This document shows positions 61,864-64,000 of a stretch of DNA of 64,000 nt, piece by piece. Position 1 is the first letter of the stretch. Every line of letters starts with the position of its first letter. The DNA is from PNNG01 sp046291695. GTDB taxonomy: Bacteria; Bacteroidota; Bacteroidia; UBA7662. The stretch spans positions 124,001 to 188,000 of the forward strand of contig JBKBSO010000003.1 in NCBI GenBank assembly GCA_046291695.1. The letters are read 5' to 3'. Below the pieces are notes generated by a model. It was not told where the DNA came from. It saw only the letters and a list, made by a program, of their open reading frames with translations, and did no database searches. The translations under genes and the position numbers were made by a program.

Positions 61864-63825
61864 TTAATTACCCAATGAATAAATGAGCGGCACGTTACTT
61901 CCAGCTGGGGAAATCCGGATGTACCCTTGCATCTCTTGGTGCAAAGCAGAACAAAAGTCGGTGCAATAGAAGGGAAAAACTCCCACACGATCCGGAACCC
62001 ACTTCAGGGTTTGGGTAGCCCCTGGCATGATCAATAGCTCAGCCGTGTTCGCACCTTTGATGGCAAAACCATGTGGAACATCCCAATCTTGTTCCAAGTT
62101 GGTCACGTGAAAATATACCTCATCACCCAGCTTAACACCCTCAATGTTGTCGGGACCAAAGTGCGATCGTATCGATGTCATGTACACATGCACCTTATTG
62201 CCCTTACGCTCGATTCGAGTTTCATCGGGCGACTTCGTGGCATAGGGATGGGTGTTCTTTTCGAGCGGGTAAAACTTCACCTGCTTGTCTTTGATCAGGC
62301 TGGCAGGCAATGCTTCGGCATAATGCGGCTCACCAATGGTTGGGAAGTCGAGCAACAGCTTAATTTTATCGCCTGAAATGTCGTACAACTGTGCTGAGTG
62401 ACATAATTCAGGCCCGGTAGGCAGATAACGATCTTTGGTGATTTTGTTGTAAGCTACCAAGTATTTACCATGAGGCTTAGTTGTAGGTCCGCCAGGAATC
62501 ATCAAGTGCCCTACTGAATAATAAGTCGGCGCTCGATCGACCACCTCAAGTGTGTTCAAGTCCCACTTCACCACTTCTGACGACACAAACATAGAGGTGT
62601 ACGCATAGCCACGTCCATCAAATTCGGTATGCAAGGGCCCAAGGCCGGGCTTTACTACTTCGCCTTTTAGCACCGATTCATAACGCAATACTGGATGACC
62701 ATCATAAGTGCCTTCATAATCGTTTTTCTCAATGGCTGCCAACATTTTGGTAAAACTGAATACCGGAATGATGGCGGCTAATTTACCGGAACCGATAATG
62801 TATTCTCCGCTCGGATCAACGTCGGTACCATGTGGCGACTTGGGGCAAGGAATAAAATACACGATGTCGGGATATTCGGCAATGTCGAGCTGCAAAACTT
62901 CTTCTTTGATGGTTGAAGTGGCAATGCCCGAGTTGTGATCGAGCACATTGTGGGCGTAACGTGCTTTCACCATTTTGCCCTTGCCTGCTTTCACATATTC
63001 TTCAGCTTTTTTCCAGTTTACGGCCATAATAAAGTCCTTGTCTTTTTGCGAGGCATTTACTTCTAGCAGGGTGTGGGCCTGTTCTGTGTTGTATGTTGAG
63101 AAAAAGAACCAGCCGTGCGATTTGTTTTTACCTGCACGTGCCAGGTCAAAATTTACCCCTGGCGTCACCAGTTGAAAGGCGATTTCCATTTCACCCTCTT
63201 TATCAGCACGAACAAAACTTACGGTGCCTTTAAAATTCTCTTTGTAGGTGTTAATGGGCACGTCACGGGCTTTATCGTCGCCAATAGGCACAGAAAAACG
63301 CGTTGAAGCTACCAGGTACTCGGTGTTTTCAGTAATAAATGGACTCGAGTGATTGCCGCCACTGTTGGGGATTTCCAGAATTTCGGTGGTCTCAAATGTG
63401 GTGAGGTCTACACGGGCTACACGCGGGGTATTGTTGCCATTACCAAAAGCCCAACGCCCATCGTGTTCGCCATTGGTGGTTGATAATGCGATGTGATGCA
63501 AATCGTCCCAAGGCACAAAACCATGTGAGGTGTTTAACATGGGCTTTGATTCTTCGCTGTAACCATAACCATTTTCGGGATGCACCGAAAACACGGGTAC
63601 AATCTTGAATACACGGCCTGAAGGCAGGCCCACAACACTCATCTGACCATTGAAGCCTCCAGATACAATGTTGTAAAACTCGTCGTGCTTGCCGGGTGCA
63701 ACGTACACCTTCGAAGCGGCATCGCCCGTATCTACGGAGCCGGGGGCCTTGGGTTTGCAGCTGGCCAAAAAAGCCATACCTGCTGTCAAAAGCAAGGCGG
63801 ATTTAAGGATGTTTTTAATTTTCAT
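61864..63825 (-). CDS. nosZ: Nitrous oxide reductase NosZ, clade II (atypical), predicted lipoprotein
   Basis: 653 residues from the ATG at 63825 (upstream codons in the frame run into the preceding gene). It reduces N2O to N2 at the tetranuclear CuZ site, with electrons from CuA. There is no twin-arginine motif: the signal is Sec-type with lipobox LASC (Cys23), so it is exported by Sec and probably lipid-anchored. His-rich propeller loops fit CuZ ligands (DDLHHIAL, KSHGWFFF, PKSPHGTDVDPSG, LGPLHTEF, TKPHGKYL, EPHYAEA). CuA ligands: C621, C625, H629, M632 in CTDFCSALHQEM. Clade II enzymes lack NosR; none is seen here. Confidence 0.96.
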   Translation of the reverse strand: MKIKNILKSALLLTAGMAFLASCKPKAPGSVDTGDAASKVYVAPGKHDEFYNIVSGGFNGQMSVVGLPSGRVFKIVPVFSVHPENGYGYSEESKPMLNTSHGFVPWDDLHHIALSTTNGEHDGRWAFGNGNNTPRVARVDLTTFETTEILEIPNSGGNHSSPFITENTEYLVASTRFSVPIGDDKARDVPINTYKENFKGTVSFVRADKEGEMEIAFQLVTPGVNFDLARAGKNKSHGWFFFSTYNTEQAHTLLEVNASQKDKDFIMAVNWKKAEEYVKAGKGKMVKARYAHNVLDHNSGIATSTIKEEVLQLDIAEYPDIVYFIPCPKSPHGTDVDPSGEYIIGSGKLAAIIPVFSFTKMLAAIEKNDYEGTYDGHPVLRYESVLKGEVVKPGLGPLHTEFDGRGYAYTSMFVSSEVVKWDLNTLEVVDRAPTYYSVGHLMIPGGPTTKPHGKYLVAYNKITKDRYLPTGPELCHSAQLYDISGDKIKLLLDFPTIGEPHYAEALPASLIKDKQVKFYPLEKNTHPYATKSPDETRIERKGNKVHVYMTSIRSHFGPDNIEGVKLGDEVYFHVTNLEQDWDVPHGFAIKGANTAELLIMPGATQTLKWVPDRVGVFPFYCTDFCSALHQEMQGYIRISPAGSNVPLIYSLGN

Positions 63826-63853
63826 GGGGAATTTATTTATGAATTTGGAATAA

Positions 63854-64000
63854 TTATTCGGGAAGCAATACCTTGTCGATGACGTAAATGATGCCATTTG
63901 ATGCTTCAACTGTACCCAATACCTTAGCATTGTTTACGGTCTTATCGGCTCCATTACGTCCAAGTGTAACATTGCCACCATTTACCTGATTCAGCCGCAT
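63854..64000 (-). CDS. Fasciclin (FAS1) domain protein, C-terminal fragment (5' end outside window)
   Basis: The last 48 residues of a protein whose frame runs off the right edge. The piece reads VNGGNVTLGRNGADKTV, then GTVEASNGIIYVIDKVLLPE, the H2/last-strand signature of FAS1 adhesion domains (xEASNGVIHVIDxVLLP). It is 28 bp upstream of nosZ on the same strand, so is probably the upstream member of this operon. FAS1 proteins are often lipoproteins or cell-surface proteins; one often accompanies nosZ in this phylum. The N-terminus and localisation signals are not visible. Confidence 0.8.
   Translation of the reverse strand: MRLNQVNGGNVTLGRNGADKTVNNAKVLGTVEASNGIIYVIDKVLLPE

Noticed and set aside
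1..64000. tRNA, rRNA, transposase, phage or restriction-modification genes
   Set aside because: I looked for cloverleaf-like arms in the intergenic gaps and for the corresponding protein motifs in the frames; none was found.

Overview
The window is chromosomal DNA from a member of the Bacteroidota. The evidence is: three proteins with C-terminal type IX secretion (T9SS) sorting domains; intergenic promoters of the Bacteroidota form TTG-N19-23-TAnnTTTG in place of a -35/-10 pair; few Shine-Dalgarno sequences; a bacillithiol gene (bshA); a long SecA with the N-terminal expansion seen in this phylum; and a clade II (Sec/lipoprotein-type) nitrous oxide reductase cluster. I cannot place it below phylum level. 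No rRNA, tRNA, CRISPR array, transposase or prophage was seen.

0-11.7 kb is mostly housekeeping on the minus strand. It holds a partial DUF1569 protein, rbfA with a methyltransferase and a LolC/E-type permease, a single-domain response regulator beside a PAS-only protein, a plus-strand thioesterase, and the tight run secA-deoC-SPOR protein-M20 amidohydrolase. 11.7-13.4 kb is a gene-poor gap with a decayed lipoprotein gene, a cluster of small GC-rich palindromes, and smpB. 13.4-19 kb carries priA, a GNAT enzyme, an AAA ATPase gene broken by a one-base deletion inside its Walker A motif, a thioredoxin-like 2Fe-2S ferredoxin and queG. 19-32 kb has a hydrolase, two small tandem outer-membrane-type paralogues, an RlmI-like methyltransferase, lysS, a TlpA-like thioredoxin, T9SS cargo proteins, a pirin and a membrane protein.

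32-44 kb has xseA (no xseB beside it), the divergent pair tsaD / tamB, a VWA protein, an SDR, an MscS channel, an amidohydrolase-like protein that lacks the HxH metal motif, and a thioredoxin/DUF6952-like pair. 44-55.7 kb has a 1240-residue surface protein with four FN3-like repeats and a dockerin-like end, an EEP-family protein with two rhomboid proteases, mutL, two PrcB-like lipoproteins and bshA.

55.8-64 kb is the most interesting region, a nitrous oxide respiration cluster. The minus-strand order is [fasciclin fragment]-nosZ-membrane protein-nosL-nosD-nosF-nosY-group III truncated haemoglobin. A Crp/Fnr regulator and a co-transcribed polytopic membrane protein converge on it, and their 3' end overlaps the haemoglobin gene by 101 bp. 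A CRP-type operator (TATGA-N6-TCATA) lies upstream of the regulator. NosZ, NosL and the NosDFY maturation factors are known. The two membrane proteins of unknown role are the best candidates here for undescribed biology. I did not find a clearly new system that I could defend from sequence alone.
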